Part shown: positions 20,989-28,204 of the stretch, piece after piece
Numbering within the stretch: the first letter of the stretch is position 1
Layout: every line of letters starts with the position of its first letter
DNA from: a virus
IMG/VR virus record: IMGVR_UViG_3300042731_003895
Span: 1-39,234 of that record
DNA length: 39,234 bases
Reading direction: 5' to 3' (one strand)
Translations under genes and position numbers: made by a program
Notes under the pieces: generated by a model
The model's database searches: none
The model's input: the letters and a program-made list of their open reading frames with translations, nothing else
What the model was told of the DNA's origin: nothing

Positions 20989-21261
20989 TTATGCTCTTGG
21001 TAATCCGGCCAATGCGTTTAAATCAACCCCATACAGGCGAACAACCGAGTATGCAATCCAAAGCGATGGTTCCGTCTCGTTTTTCTCTATTGCCCATAGG
21101 TGACTCTTTGATATGCCTGCCCTGTCGGCAGCTTTACTAAGGCTCATGCCGCTTTTCTCTCGGCATTCTTTGAACGCTTCTCCAAGTGTCTTAGATTGGC
21201 CAGCATACTTATTATTGGCGCGCGGCACGTACACATGACCATCAATCGTTACTAATGGCAT
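20989..21261 (-). CDS. XRE-family helix-turn-helix regulator (repressor candidate)
   Basis: 90 aa. LGEAFKECREKSGMSLSKAADRAGISKSHLWAIEKNETEPSL is a clear Cro/C1-type helix-turn-helix (residues of about 27-70), with a short tail and no cleavage domain. Strong ribosome site AGGAGG. Divergent from the HTH gene at 21336, with operator O3 between them, giving a classic genetic-switch layout. It is a good candidate to bind the TAnnAC-N4-GTnnTA operators. Confidence 0.8.
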   Translation of the reverse strand: MPLVTIDGHVYVPRANNKYAGQSKTLGEAFKECREKSGMSLSKAADRAGISKSHLWAIEKNETEPSLWIAYSVVRLYGVDLNALAGLPRA

Positions 21262-21274
21262 AATTGTCCTCCTT

Positions 21275-21319
21275 TTGGATGCGCGGGTGGTATGTCTGTA
21301 TTATACTACAAACGTGATC
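21275..21319. promoter_or_regulatory. Divergent switch promoters with operator O3
   Basis: Rightward: TTGGAT (21275), 18-base spacer, TATTAT (21299-21304). Leftward: perfect TATAAT (21305-21300) with no good -35. The two -10s nearly coincide on opposite strands. O3, TACTAC-AAAC-GTGATC (21304-21319), overlaps the leftward -10 and the start of the rightward transcript, and GTGATCAC is a perfect 8-bp palindrome. A bound regulator would affect both genes. Confidence 0.6.
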
Positions 21320-21335
21320 ACTTAGGGCGACTGGT

Positions 21336-21521
21336 ATGGCAAGAAAACGAATTGTTGAAATCATGATCGATCGGATCAACGCAAGCGGGCTGAGTCGGCG
21401 TGAGCTGTGCGAGCGTGCCGGTGTCTCCAAGTCCTGGCTGGATCGTGTCATGCAGAGAAAGAAGACCAACATCATGACAGATCAGGTTCAGGCGATCATT
21501 GATGTGCTGGATAAGGTTTAA
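21336..21521 (+). CDS. Small HTH (Cro-like) regulator
   Basis: 61 aa. MIDRINASGLSRRELCERAGVSKSWLDRVMQRKKTNIM is a helix-turn-helix of the XRE/Cro class, with a short C-terminal helix. It is divergent from the repressor candidate. Its stop TAA lies in GTTTAAC, the R'' core of attC-like site 12, so this regulator itself looks cassette-linked. Confidence 0.75.
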   Translation: MARKRIVEIMIDRINASGLSRRELCERAGVSKSWLDRVMQRKKTNIMTDQVQAIIDVLDKV

Positions 21522-21573
21522 CGTTTGAAGTGTGCGGCGAGCGCAGCGAGTCCACACGACTGACTTGTTATGC
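21516..21573 (+). repeat. attC-like recombination site 12 (plus orientation)
   Basis: 58 bp. R'' GTTTAAC (21516-21522, perfect RYYYAAC) overlaps the HTH stop. GTGTG/CACAC arms surround GCGGCGAGCGCAGCGAG. R' GTTATGC is at 21567-21573. Orientation is opposite to the arrays at 9979-12554 and 18666-18988. Confidence 0.7.
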
Positions 21574-21648
21574 GTAAGACACTGTAATTCCTGTGATAGT
21601 TTATCTGAGGATATGTAAAGAAAACAGACCGGTATGGAAAGTTTACAC

Positions 21649-21918
21649 ATGAGAAAGAAGATAGTTTGCCGAGAAGTTGATTGCCAAGGTGCGCCTGGAT
21701 GCCCCTGCATGAAACCGGAATATTGGGAACGTTGGAAGTTTGAACGGCTGCATGACAAACAGGAATTGTATGATTTAGCCAGCGACCTGCTGCAAGAACT
21801 ACAAGTATGCCGGAAGTTTATCGGTAGCCGGGAACGGATGCACTTAGATGGTTTAGCGATGCTGGATGAGCTGATAGCAAATAGCGCCACAGTGATTGAA
21901 CGCAAGTGGGACGTATAA
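21649..21918 (+). CDS. Cassette-borne Cys-rich hypothetical protein
   Basis: 89 aa from MRKKIVCREVDCQGAPGC (GGAAAG upstream; an ATG 15 bases earlier is possible). CREVDCQGAPGCPC near the start may bind metal. The rest is helical (LYDLASDLLQELQVCRKFIG, LDELIANSATVIE). The stop TAA is inside the attC core GTATAAC. It lies between two attC-like sites, a complete cassette. Confidence 0.6.
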   Translation: MRKKIVCREVDCQGAPGCPCMKPEYWERWKFERLHDKQELYDLASDLLQELQVCRKFIGSRERMHLDGLAMLDELIANSATVIERKWDV

Positions 21919-21968
21919 CACGGAAATAATTCGTGAGCGCAGCGAATCTGATTATTGATCGGTTAAAC
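21913..21968 (+). repeat. attC-like recombination site 13 (plus orientation)
   Basis: 56 bp. R'' GTATAAC (21913-21919), AATAATTCG and CGAATCTGATTATT arms, centre TGAGCGCAG, R' GTTAAAC (21962-21968; perfect GTTRRRY). Arms pair with an unpaired TG on one side, as in genuine attC hairpins. Confidence 0.75.
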
Positions 21969-22056
21969 AAATAGGCTGGTTGGCCTGCGCTGGTGTGTTC
22001 CCCCGAGCACCACACACGAACGGACATCGGGGGTCTAATTATCATGAGGTGCTGTT

Positions 22057-22242
22057 ATGGCAAGACCAAAGCATTCCGTCGAACTGACCATCAACACCAG
22101 GCGCGAGAAGTATGTTGAGGGCACTTACCAGAAGCCGATCGCGGCTGATGCTAGCAAGCGGGAAAAGGTTCGTCGTAACCTCGGCAGAATCGCAGAGCGC
22201 CGGCGGATGAAGTCTGAAATTTGCGATCCCTGGGAGGTTTGA
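22057..22242 (+). CDS. Small basic protein
   Basis: 61 aa, Lys/Arg-rich (MARPKHSVELTINTRREKYV..., KREKVRRNLGRIAERRRMK). The stop overlaps the next ATG. A hairpin (CCCCCGA/TCGGGGG, about 21997-22033) lies in its leader. Possibly nucleic-acid-binding; no family recognised. Confidence 0.5.
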   Translation: MARPKHSVELTINTRREKYVEGTYQKPIAADASKREKVRRNLGRIAERRRMKSEICDPWEV

Positions 22243-23630
22243 TGTTAGAGCACTTCACCATGCAAGAAGCGGCTGAAACACTGAAGGCCGGCGATCTCAA
22301 GCGAGCCGAGCAGATGTTCAAGGCCGCGGCAGGCCAGAACCCAGACGACTGGTTTCCCTGGTTCAACCTGGCCAGTATCGAGGGGCAGCGAAACAACACC
22401 GTCACAGCCATGGCGTTTCTATACCGGGCCCTAAGCCTGAACCCTGATGAGACCGCTATCCTGAACAACCTCGGTACCCTGCTGCGCATGGAGCACCATG
22501 TCGACAAGGCCAAGGAGGTTTTCCTCGAGGGCGCGCAGCGCAAGCCGGATGACCCTGACCTCTGGAGCAACCTATCCACCCTGTACGTGAACGAGGGCAA
22601 CCCGGAGCTGGGCCTGGAATATGCCGAAAAGGCCCTCGCGCTGAAACCGGATCACGTCAATGCTGGCTGGAATCGAGCGCTGCTGCTGCTGGAATGCGGG
22701 CGCCTCGAGGAAGGATTCGAGGCCTACGCAGCGGGCGTGCATACCGGGGAGCGGATGGAGCGCTGGCGGTCGATCCCCTACTACAACCCAGAGACCGATC
22801 AGGACAAGGTGGTACTCACCTATGGCGAGCAGGGCCTGGGCGATGAAATCATGTATCTGTCGGTGCTGGATTATCTGGTCAACAATAGCGGGTCAGTGAT
22901 CTACGAGTGCCACCCCAGACTCGAGTCGCTGGTGAAACGCTCATTCCCGTATGTCACCGTCTACCCCACGAGGAAAGATATCGTTCTCGACTGGGAGGAG
23001 CCGTTCGACGTTAAGATCCCAATCGGTGATCTGCCAAAATATTGGCGCAGGAAGCCTGCTGATTTTCCTCGGAAGCCCTACCTGGTGGTCGACCCAGCTA
23101 TTGAGGCGCAGATGCGCGCACGCCTCCAGCAGCGAGCGGGTGATGGGCCTTACGTGGGCATCGCCTGGAAGGGTGGCTACAAGAAGACACGCAAGGACCT
23201 GCGCTCCATGCCGCTGGAGGACCTGCTGCCGGTGATCCGGGCAGCTCATGAGTCAGGCGCCAAGCTGGTCTCTTTCCAGTACACAAAGGACGCTGAGATG
23301 GAGGTCAGGCAGTTCGAGCGTAAACACGGGATACGGATACACCACTGGCCAGACGTGATCTGCGGCAATACGGACTACATGCTGACCGCGGGGCTCCTGG
23401 CCAACATGTACCAGACCATTGCCGTGAATACTTCCCTGGTCCACTTGGCCGGCGCCCTGGGCTGCCCGCTGTGGACGATGACGCCAAAGGGTTGCGCCTG
23501 GCGCTACTGGTCACCAGACAACAAGATGCTGTGGTATGACAGCGTAATCCAATACCGGGCCGGCGAAAACAAAACCTGGGCGCCCGTCATCGAGCGGCTG
23601 GCCAATGACCTGAGAGAGAAACTGAAATGA
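22242..23630 (+). CDS. TPR-domain glycosyltransferase
   Basis: 462 aa. The N-terminal ~160 residues are TPR repeats (AETLKAGDLKRAEQMFKAAA, NLASIEGQRNN, GLEYAEKALALKPDHVNAGWN). The C-terminal part has GEQGLGDEIMYL, VGIAWKGGYKKTRKDLRSM and VNTSLVHLAGALGCPLWTM, the signatures of a GT-B (heptosyltransferase/OGT-like) fold. Start ATG at 22242, coupled to the upstream stop, with GGGAGG before it. Likely transfers a sugar to protein or surface glycan together with the next two genes. Confidence 0.8.
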   Translation: MLEHFTMQEAAETLKAGDLKRAEQMFKAAAGQNPDDWFPWFNLASIEGQRNNTVTAMAFLYRALSLNPDETAILNNLGTLLRMEHHVDKAKEVFLEGAQRKPDDPDLWSNLSTLYVNEGNPELGLEYAEKALALKPDHVNAGWNRALLLLECGRLEEGFEAYAAGVHTGERMERWRSIPYYNPETDQDKVVLTYGEQGLGDEIMYLSVLDYLVNNSGSVIYECHPRLESLVKRSFPYVTVYPTRKDIVLDWEEPFDVKIPIGDLPKYWRRKPADFPRKPYLVVDPAIEAQMRARLQQRAGDGPYVGIAWKGGYKKTRKDLRSMPLEDLLPVIRAAHESGAKLVSFQYTKDAEMEVRQFERKHGIRIHHWPDVICGNTDYMLTAGLLANMYQTIAVNTSLVHLAGALGCPLWTMTPKGCAWRYWSPDNKMLWYDSVIQYRAGENKTWAPVIERLANDLREKLK

Positions 23631-24145
23631 ATACCATTTCCGAAGAATACCGAAAACTGAACACGCAGCTCCACGAGGAGCGGCCAGACTATGGCGCTGG
23701 TTCATGGAGACCATTTGCGCAGATGATCATCGAAATGTGCAAATCTCTCAACACCAATGACATACTTGATTATGGCTGCGGCAAGGGTGGGCTTGCCATG
23801 GCGCTGCCGATGGCTGATGTCACGAACTACGACCCGGCGATCGAAAAATGGTCAGCCGAGCCCGAGCCCCATGATGTAGTGGTTTGCACCGATGTGGCCG
23901 AGCATGTCGAGCCGGAGTTCACCAATGCGTTTCTGGATGACCTGGTTCGCGTAACCAAGCGCACGCTGATCCTCACAGTCAACACAGGTCTTGCCGTCAA
24001 GGAACTCCAGGACGGGCGCAATGCACATATCAACATTAAAGAGCCGATCGAGTGGCTGTTCGAATTGACCGATCGGTTCGAACTGATCTCCTACAACAAG
24101 ACCAGCGGAGCCCAGTTTCTCTGCGTCCTACAGCCCAAACAGTAA
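23627..24145 (+). CDS. SAM-dependent methyltransferase
   Basis: 172 aa. DILDYGCGKGGLAMALPMAD is motif I (SAM binding) and VVVCTDVAEHVEPE matches motif II of class I methyltransferases. The small size and sugar-gene neighbours suggest a sugar or small-molecule acceptor rather than DNA. Starts inside the stop of the previous gene (ATGA). Confidence 0.8.
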   Translation: MNTISEEYRKLNTQLHEERPDYGAGSWRPFAQMIIEMCKSLNTNDILDYGCGKGGLAMALPMADVTNYDPAIEKWSAEPEPHDVVVCTDVAEHVEPEFTNAFLDDLVRVTKRTLILTVNTGLAVKELQDGRNAHINIKEPIEWLFELTDRFELISYNKTSGAQFLCVLQPKQ

Positions 24146-24147
24146 TT

Positions 24148-24828
24148 ATGCTTAGAATCTTCATTGGTTACGACGAGATCGAGTCCCTGGCCTATCACGT
24201 CCTGGTGCAGTCGATCATAAAACACACACGCCACCCGGTCGCAATAACGCCGCTCAAACTGTCGATGCTGCCCATGTTCGATCGCCCCAAGGCACAGGAG
24301 CAGTCGAACGAGTTCACCTACTCACGCTTCCTGGTTCCTTTCCTGTCTGGCTACCAGGGGGTCTCGATCTACATGGACTGCGACATGATGCTACGCTGCG
24401 ATATCCAGGGGTTGCTGATGCACTGCGATCTCAGCAAGCCTGTGTGCTGTGTCAAGCATGACTATACGCCCAAGCAGACCACCAAGTACCTCGGGAACAA
24501 ACAGGAGGCATATCCCAGAAAGAACTGGTCCAGCCTGATGGTGTTCAACAACGCCAAATGCAGGAACTTGACCAAGGAATATGTGGAGTCAGCCGCCCCC
24601 GCCGATCTCCACCGCATGAGCTGGACTGACGAGGTGGGCGGCATTCCGCTGGAATGGAACCACCTGGTCGGTGAGTATGAGCCAAACCCCAAGGCAAGAC
24701 TGGCCCACTGGACAAATGGAGGGCCGTGGTTCTCTGGCTATGAAAACGCCGAGTTCGCCAATGAGTGGTTCCAGTTGTTTTGGGATACTACGAACGTAGT
24801 AGACAGAACCGCTCTGCTGCGTGGCTGA
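24148..24828 (+). CDS. GT8-like glycosyltransferase
   Basis: 226 aa from MLRIFIGYDEIESLAYHVL. YSRFLVPFLSGYQGVSIYMDCDMMLRCDI carries the DxD metal/nucleotide-sugar motif (DCD) of GT-A retaining transferases, and WTNGGPWF resembles the C-terminal motif. It starts two bases after the methyltransferase stop. Operator O5 lies inside its 3' end. The three-gene block probably builds a modified glycan. Confidence 0.75.
   Translation: MLRIFIGYDEIESLAYHVLVQSIIKHTRHPVAITPLKLSMLPMFDRPKAQEQSNEFTYSRFLVPFLSGYQGVSIYMDCDMMLRCDIQGLLMHCDLSKPVCCVKHDYTPKQTTKYLGNKQEAYPRKNWSSLMVFNNAKCRNLTKEYVESAAPADLHRMSWTDEVGGIPLEWNHLVGEYEPNPKARLAHWTNGGPWFSGYENAEFANEWFQLFWDTTNVVDRTALLRG
24786..24801. promoter_or_regulatory. Operator candidate O5 (TACTAC-GAAC-GTAGTA)
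   Basis: Perfect 6-4-6 inverted repeat within the 3' end of the GT8-like gene, 53 bases before TATAAT at 24854. The spacer GAAC is shared with O1 and O2. It may control the tail operon. Confidence 0.55.
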
Positions 24829-24835
24829 AATAGTT

Positions 24836-24859
24836 TTGACCACATTGGCTGGCTATAAT
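24836..24859 (+). promoter_or_regulatory. Candidate promoter of the tail operon
   Basis: A perfect TATAAT (24854-24859) lies 27 bases before the ATG at 24886. TTGACC (24836-24841) is only 12 bases away, too close for a standard promoter, so an activator or phage factor may be required. Confidence 0.45.
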
Positions 24860-24885
24860 GGAGTCAATCAACTCCGGAGCCAGCC

Positions 24886-25503
24886 ATGTCCAATTTTTCC
24901 GCTGTTCAGTCGCTTTGCATCGAGGATATCGACAAAACCGATCAGACCGCGAACGTCCAGCAGGCGATCAAGGATGCAGTCAAGTTCTACAACAACCGCG
25001 AGGCCATGTGGTTCCAGGAGGAGCGCGCGCAGACCACGGTCTTTACATCATCCGACCTCTATCAGTTGCCTAGTGACTTTGATTCACGCGAAACCCTCAC
25101 GATCCTTGACCCCACCAATTCCGACACCTGGGCGCTGACACCCAAACCGCTGGAATGGATACTGGAGCGCACCGATACCGACCATACCAGTCACCCCAAG
25201 TTCTATACGATCTTCGACGATCAGATCCAGCTCTACCCATACCCCGATCAGACTTACACGCTCAGCCTGTACTACAAGCGCAATCTCAGTGAGGTGACCG
25301 CGACACCGGCCTATACCTCGTCCTGGTTCACTGAGGCTGATGACTTGATACGCTATCGCGCAGACAGGATGATCTACAAGAATATCCTCCATGACACCGA
25401 GGCCTCGAACGAAGCCAAGGAGATGGAAGCGGAGCAATACAATACCTTATTGAAACGGCACCGCCGCCGGCTGCAGACGGGCCGCTCGGTTAAATGGTTC
25501 TAA
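24886..25503 (+). CDS. Head-tail adaptor protein (P22 gp4-like candidate)
   Basis: 205 aa. Helical start (VQQAIKDAVKFYNNREAMWFQEERAQTTV), then a beta-rich middle (SSDLYQLPSDFDSRETLTIL, FYTIFDDQIQLYPYPDQTYTLSLYYKRNLSEV) and a helical, Arg-rich end. This layout is typical of phage adaptor or tail-accessory factors that extend the portal channel. It is the first gene of the tail operon. Confidence 0.65.
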   Translation: MSNFSAVQSLCIEDIDKTDQTANVQQAIKDAVKFYNNREAMWFQEERAQTTVFTSSDLYQLPSDFDSRETLTILDPTNSDTWALTPKPLEWILERTDTDHTSHPKFYTIFDDQIQLYPYPDQTYTLSLYYKRNLSEVTATPAYTSSWFTEADDLIRYRADRMIYKNILHDTEASNEAKEMEAEQYNTLLKRHRRRLQTGRSVKWF

Positions 25504-25520
25504 CGACAGGAAAGGGCGAT

Positions 25521-25850
25521 GTGGAAAAATTCTTTGAGAAAATCTTACCTTCGATTTTTACTGCCGTCTTCGTTGGCGTCCTTTATGGGCTCATTGGTCT
25601 TAGGGATACTACTAATAAGCACATTGGGATTCTGGCACCCATCGATGGTGAGCTATTTCGAGATGCTGTCACCGAAGTCAAGCGAACCTGCAAGCACAAC
25701 GTCAATGATGGCAATGAACGAGATAGAAGACTGCTAGATTTAGAGAAGGAGGTCAGGACCTTGGCGCAGGCCATTGTGGAAGCAAGAGGGTCAATTGAGC
25801 GGATTGAGGTAAGAATAGAGAAAAGCCGAACCGATTACGTAACACAATAG
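25521..25850 (+). CDS. Membrane protein with coiled-coil tail (holin-like candidate)
   Basis: 109 aa from a GTG (AGGAAAGGGCG upstream); the frame is open back to 25494. One N-terminal membrane helix (ILPSIFTAVFVGVLYGLIGL), then a charged coiled coil (RDRRLLDLEKEVRTLAQAIVEARGSIERIEVRIEKS). This resembles small XhlA-like or holin-accessory proteins. A second frame starting at the ATG 25519 encodes a different hydrophobic 72-aa peptide. Confidence 0.5.
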   Translation: MEKFFEKILPSIFTAVFVGVLYGLIGLRDTTNKHIGILAPIDGELFRDAVTEVKRTCKHNVNDGNERDRRLLDLEKEVRTLAQAIVEARGSIERIEVRIEKSRTDYVTQ

Positions 25851-25859
25851 GAGAAACAT

Positions 25860-26090
25860 ATGAAACACCTGAAGCAATTAGTTTTATCTATCGTTGGAAT
25901 GTCCCTTGCTGGTACTGTTTCGCTGTCCCATGCGGACGGAGGCCAGGTCCAGCAGAGTCGGCCTTTGATTGACCCGGATACCGGGGATGTCATTGGGATT
26001 GTTGTACCTGTCAATGCCTGCGAAAACTACGAGGTAGTGAAGGACCAGTCTGGTAAAGTGATTTATGTTATCTGCACTGGCGACGATTGA
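25860..26090 (+). CDS. Exported small protein
   Basis: 76 aa. Signal peptide MKHLKQLVLSIVGMSLAGTV-SLSHA, then a short periplasmic domain with two Cys (NACENYE and VICTGDD) that may form a disulfide. Ribosome site GGAGAAA. Lies in a lysis-like cluster; function unknown. Confidence 0.6.
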   Translation: MKHLKQLVLSIVGMSLAGTVSLSHADGGQVQQSRPLIDPDTGDVIGIVVPVNACENYEVVKDQSGKVIYVICTGDD

Positions 26091-26172
26091 TCCCAGCGTA
26101 GGCTGGTTGTGGTGGGTATGCGTCTATGACGTGTACTCACCCATTAACTGGGTTCCATTGATAGGTGTTTAG
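26065..26172 (+). CDS. Possible Trp-rich membrane peptide
   Basis: 35 aa, overlapping the end of the previous gene in another frame. VGWLWWVCVYDVYSPINWVP is strongly hydrophobic. The ribosome site is weak. It may be a lysis-related micropeptide or chance. Confidence 0.3.
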   Translation: MLSALATIDPSVGWLWWVCVYDVYSPINWVPLIGV

Positions 26173-26175
26173 AGC

Positions 26176-26424
26176 ATGAAAAAGTTGATTATTCCGCTAG
26201 TGGTTGTTCTCTCCGGCTGCTCAACAATTGAAAGATATTCCGGCGCGGCCATTGATCAAATTACAGCAGCTAACGACCTAGAGCTTGCGGCTGCTGAACT
26301 GGCCTATTGTGACGCGCCTAGCAATGGCGCTCTTTCCAGGCGTTATGGAGGACAGGCTGATATTCAGGATCTGAGAAATGAGCTATGTCAACTGATTAGA
26401 GCAAAATTCTACGGGGTTGAATGA
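26176..26424 (+). CDS. Outer-membrane lipoprotein (o-spanin-like candidate)
   Basis: 82 aa. The signal sequence MKKLIIPLVVVLSGC ends in a lipobox (LSGC), so the mature protein would be lipid-anchored. The small soluble part contains paired Cys. In this context (after a membrane protein with coiled coil) it may complete disruption of the outer membrane at lysis, like an o-spanin; this is inference. Confidence 0.5.
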   Translation: MKKLIIPLVVVLSGCSTIERYSGAAIDQITAANDLELAAAELAYCDAPSNGALSRRYGGQADIQDLRNELCQLIRAKFYGVE

Positions 26425-26507
26425 TGTGGCGAGGAGAGGTACGAATCAGTAATGGCGTTACCCCCGCACAGTCTGATTACTTCTTCAGCCTGCGGAAGTT
26501 AAGCTAA
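26421..26507 (+). CDS. Possible 28-aa peptide
   Basis: Starts by ATGA overlap with the lipoprotein stop (MMWRGEVRISNGVTPAQSDY and on) and ends ten bases before the next gene. Coupled start and frame fit are the only evidence. Confidence 0.25.
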   Translation: MMWRGEVRISNGVTPAQSDYFFSLRKLS

Positions 26508-26517
26508 GCGGTAGCAC

Positions 26518-27762
26518 ATGGCGACCGAAGTACTTTATCCAGATGGTGTTGTCTTTGCGCTCACCAATCTTTCTGGCGCCTACACTGATATTGATGACGA
26601 CGCTGATACTTCAGCGTCCGACTCTGATTTTTTGTCCGCAACAAGCGATGCGCTGTCCGATTTAAGGGCTTCTTTCCCTACTCCGACCGGTAACCCGACG
26701 ACAGGTACCGGCGTTCAGAATTTCAAGTTTCGGCTGCGATTGACCCAGAACGCGCCGCAAAATGTCACGGTTGAGCTTCGAGAAACCGGGGGCGGATCGT
26801 TACAGTCAACCACGATTTCGGTCACCTCCACGGCCTTCGCGACGTATACCTTCTCCTGGGATGCGGCAAACCTCAACACGGCGGACGGGAGCGCCGTCGA
26901 AATATACATCACCGGCGGCAGCTCCTCAGGCCCTCCATCCGGTCGATGGACCTGGGAAATCTCGGCGCTTGAGTGGAATGTCGATTATGTAGCTGGATCG
27001 ATAGAAACATTCACCCCGGTCAATGGAGCGCTTGCGCTTGAGGGGCAGACGCCGTCCGCGGCCTTCGCCACAGTACTACCTGTTGCGTTATCTCCGGTCA
27101 CCGGAGCCATCCTCCTTGAGGGGCAGGTCCCGACAATAGGACTATCGGCTGGTCATGTCTTCGCGCCCAATGCAGGCACGATCACACTGGAAGGCGCTTC
27201 GCCTGATTTCATAAGCAAGCTGATACAGAACTTCGCTCCAAATACGAGCGACGTTCAGCTTGTGGGTAACACGCCTGTACTTTCTGCGACGGTTGGGAGC
27301 CTTTCGTGTGATACGTCTTTCGATGCTCAGTCTGGATCGTTTGATACAGACTTTGGTCGTTTCGATCAGGCCGTATTTTGCCCAGTGATTGGCAGCCTGT
27401 CGCTTGATAGCGGTCTACCTGTATTCTCCGGCATTGCACCGGTTGTGTTTTCCCCTGTCACCGGGACCCTCCTCCTTGAGGGGCAGGTCCCGACAATAGG
27501 ACTATCGGCTGGTCATGTCTTCGCGCCCAATGCAGGCACGATCACACTGGAAGGCGCTTCGCCTAATTTCATAAGCAAGCTGATACAGAACTTCGCTCCA
27601 AATACGAGCGACGTTCAGCTTGTGGGTAACACGCCTGCTATACTCACGACATTAACCACCTACTGGAGAAATAAGGCTGATTCTTCCATTGCTTGGACGC
27701 AGAAAACAGATCAATCATCAACTTGGGTGACAAAAACAGATCACTCTTCAACCTGGAGTTAA
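26518..27762 (+). CDS. Repeat-containing virion or tail protein
   Basis: 414 aa. N-terminal beta domain (residues of about 1-150: VELRETGGGSLQSTTISV...FTFSWDAANL-like), then repeated short beta modules of the type FxPVxGxLxLEGQxP. A nearly identical 56-residue block occurs twice (DNA 27110-27277 and 27470-27637). Between the copies is SFDAQSGSFDTDFGRF, a motif also found in the 545-aa tail protein. The end has SSxxWTxKTDxS repeats. Probably a surface-exposed tail or fibre component. Confidence 0.6.
   Translation: MATEVLYPDGVVFALTNLSGAYTDIDDDADTSASDSDFLSATSDALSDLRASFPTPTGNPTTGTGVQNFKFRLRLTQNAPQNVTVELRETGGGSLQSTTISVTSTAFATYTFSWDAANLNTADGSAVEIYITGGSSSGPPSGRWTWEISALEWNVDYVAGSIETFTPVNGALALEGQTPSAAFATVLPVALSPVTGAILLEGQVPTIGLSAGHVFAPNAGTITLEGASPDFISKLIQNFAPNTSDVQLVGNTPVLSATVGSLSCDTSFDAQSGSFDTDFGRFDQAVFCPVIGSLSLDSGLPVFSGIAPVVFSPVTGTLLLEGQVPTIGLSAGHVFAPNAGTITLEGASPNFISKLIQNFAPNTSDVQLVGNTPAILTTLTTYWRNKADSSIAWTQKTDQSSTWVTKTDHSSTWS
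27110..27277 (+). repeat. 168-bp direct repeat, copy 1
   Basis: Matches 27470-27637 at 167 of 168 positions (G at 27205, A at 27565), 360 bases apart and in frame, inside the repeat-containing virion gene. Near-identity at the DNA level points to a recent duplication or gene conversion. Confidence 0.9.
27470..27637 (+). repeat. 168-bp direct repeat, copy 2
   Basis: Second copy of the in-frame direct repeat starting at 27110; the single difference changes Asp to Asn (ASPD/ASPN). Confidence 0.9.
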
Positions 27763-27765
27763 ATT

Positions 27766-28194
27766 ATGGCAGCCGGTTCATTTCATGTATTCGACGTGTG
27801 GCGCCAGGAGTTGGGCCAGAACGGCGGCGGAATCAGTACCGCGACCTTTATCGCAGACCTATGCTCTGCAAGCCGCGCACCCACCCTCGCCGATCTATCC
27901 AGTACCGCACTGGTTGATAAGGTCACTCAAAGCGGTTACGCCACTCAGGTCTTGGCGAGTGTCGAATGGTCTTCGATCTCCTCCGGCACCTGGCGGATGG
28001 ATGCAGCAGACTTCGCCTTTACCACCTCAGCGATCATGACGCCGAAGTATTGCGTCATCAGTCGACAGGTAGATGGCAAGCTGGTCTGTGTGTCTGACCT
28101 CAATACCGGATCGCTCAGCGGCGTCCAATGCACACAGGCGAATATCACCGTGCCGGCTTCTGGGTTCTTCAAACTGTCCGGCGCTACATTGTAA
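27766..28194 (+). CDS. Hypothetical virion-associated protein
   Basis: 142 aa, Ser/Thr/Ala-rich and beta-like (MAAGSFHVFDVWRQELGQNGGG..., MTPKYCVISRQVDGKLVCVSDL). Three bases after the previous stop and followed by the fibre-like gene. Small proteins of this kind often sit with tail fibres; no family named. Confidence 0.6.
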   Translation: MAAGSFHVFDVWRQELGQNGGGISTATFIADLCSASRAPTLADLSSTALVDKVTQSGYATQVLASVEWSSISSGTWRMDAADFAFTTSAIMTPKYCVISRQVDGKLVCVSDLNTGSLSGVQCTQANITVPASGFFKLSGATL

Positions 28195-28204
28195 GGAGTA
28201 GATT

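Noticed and set aside
25519-25737. Hydrophobic 72-aa ORF in a second frame
   Set aside because: The overlapping frame (25521-25850) has a conserved-looking membrane plus coiled-coil layout; overlap may be chance, though a dual lysis gene cannot be excluded.
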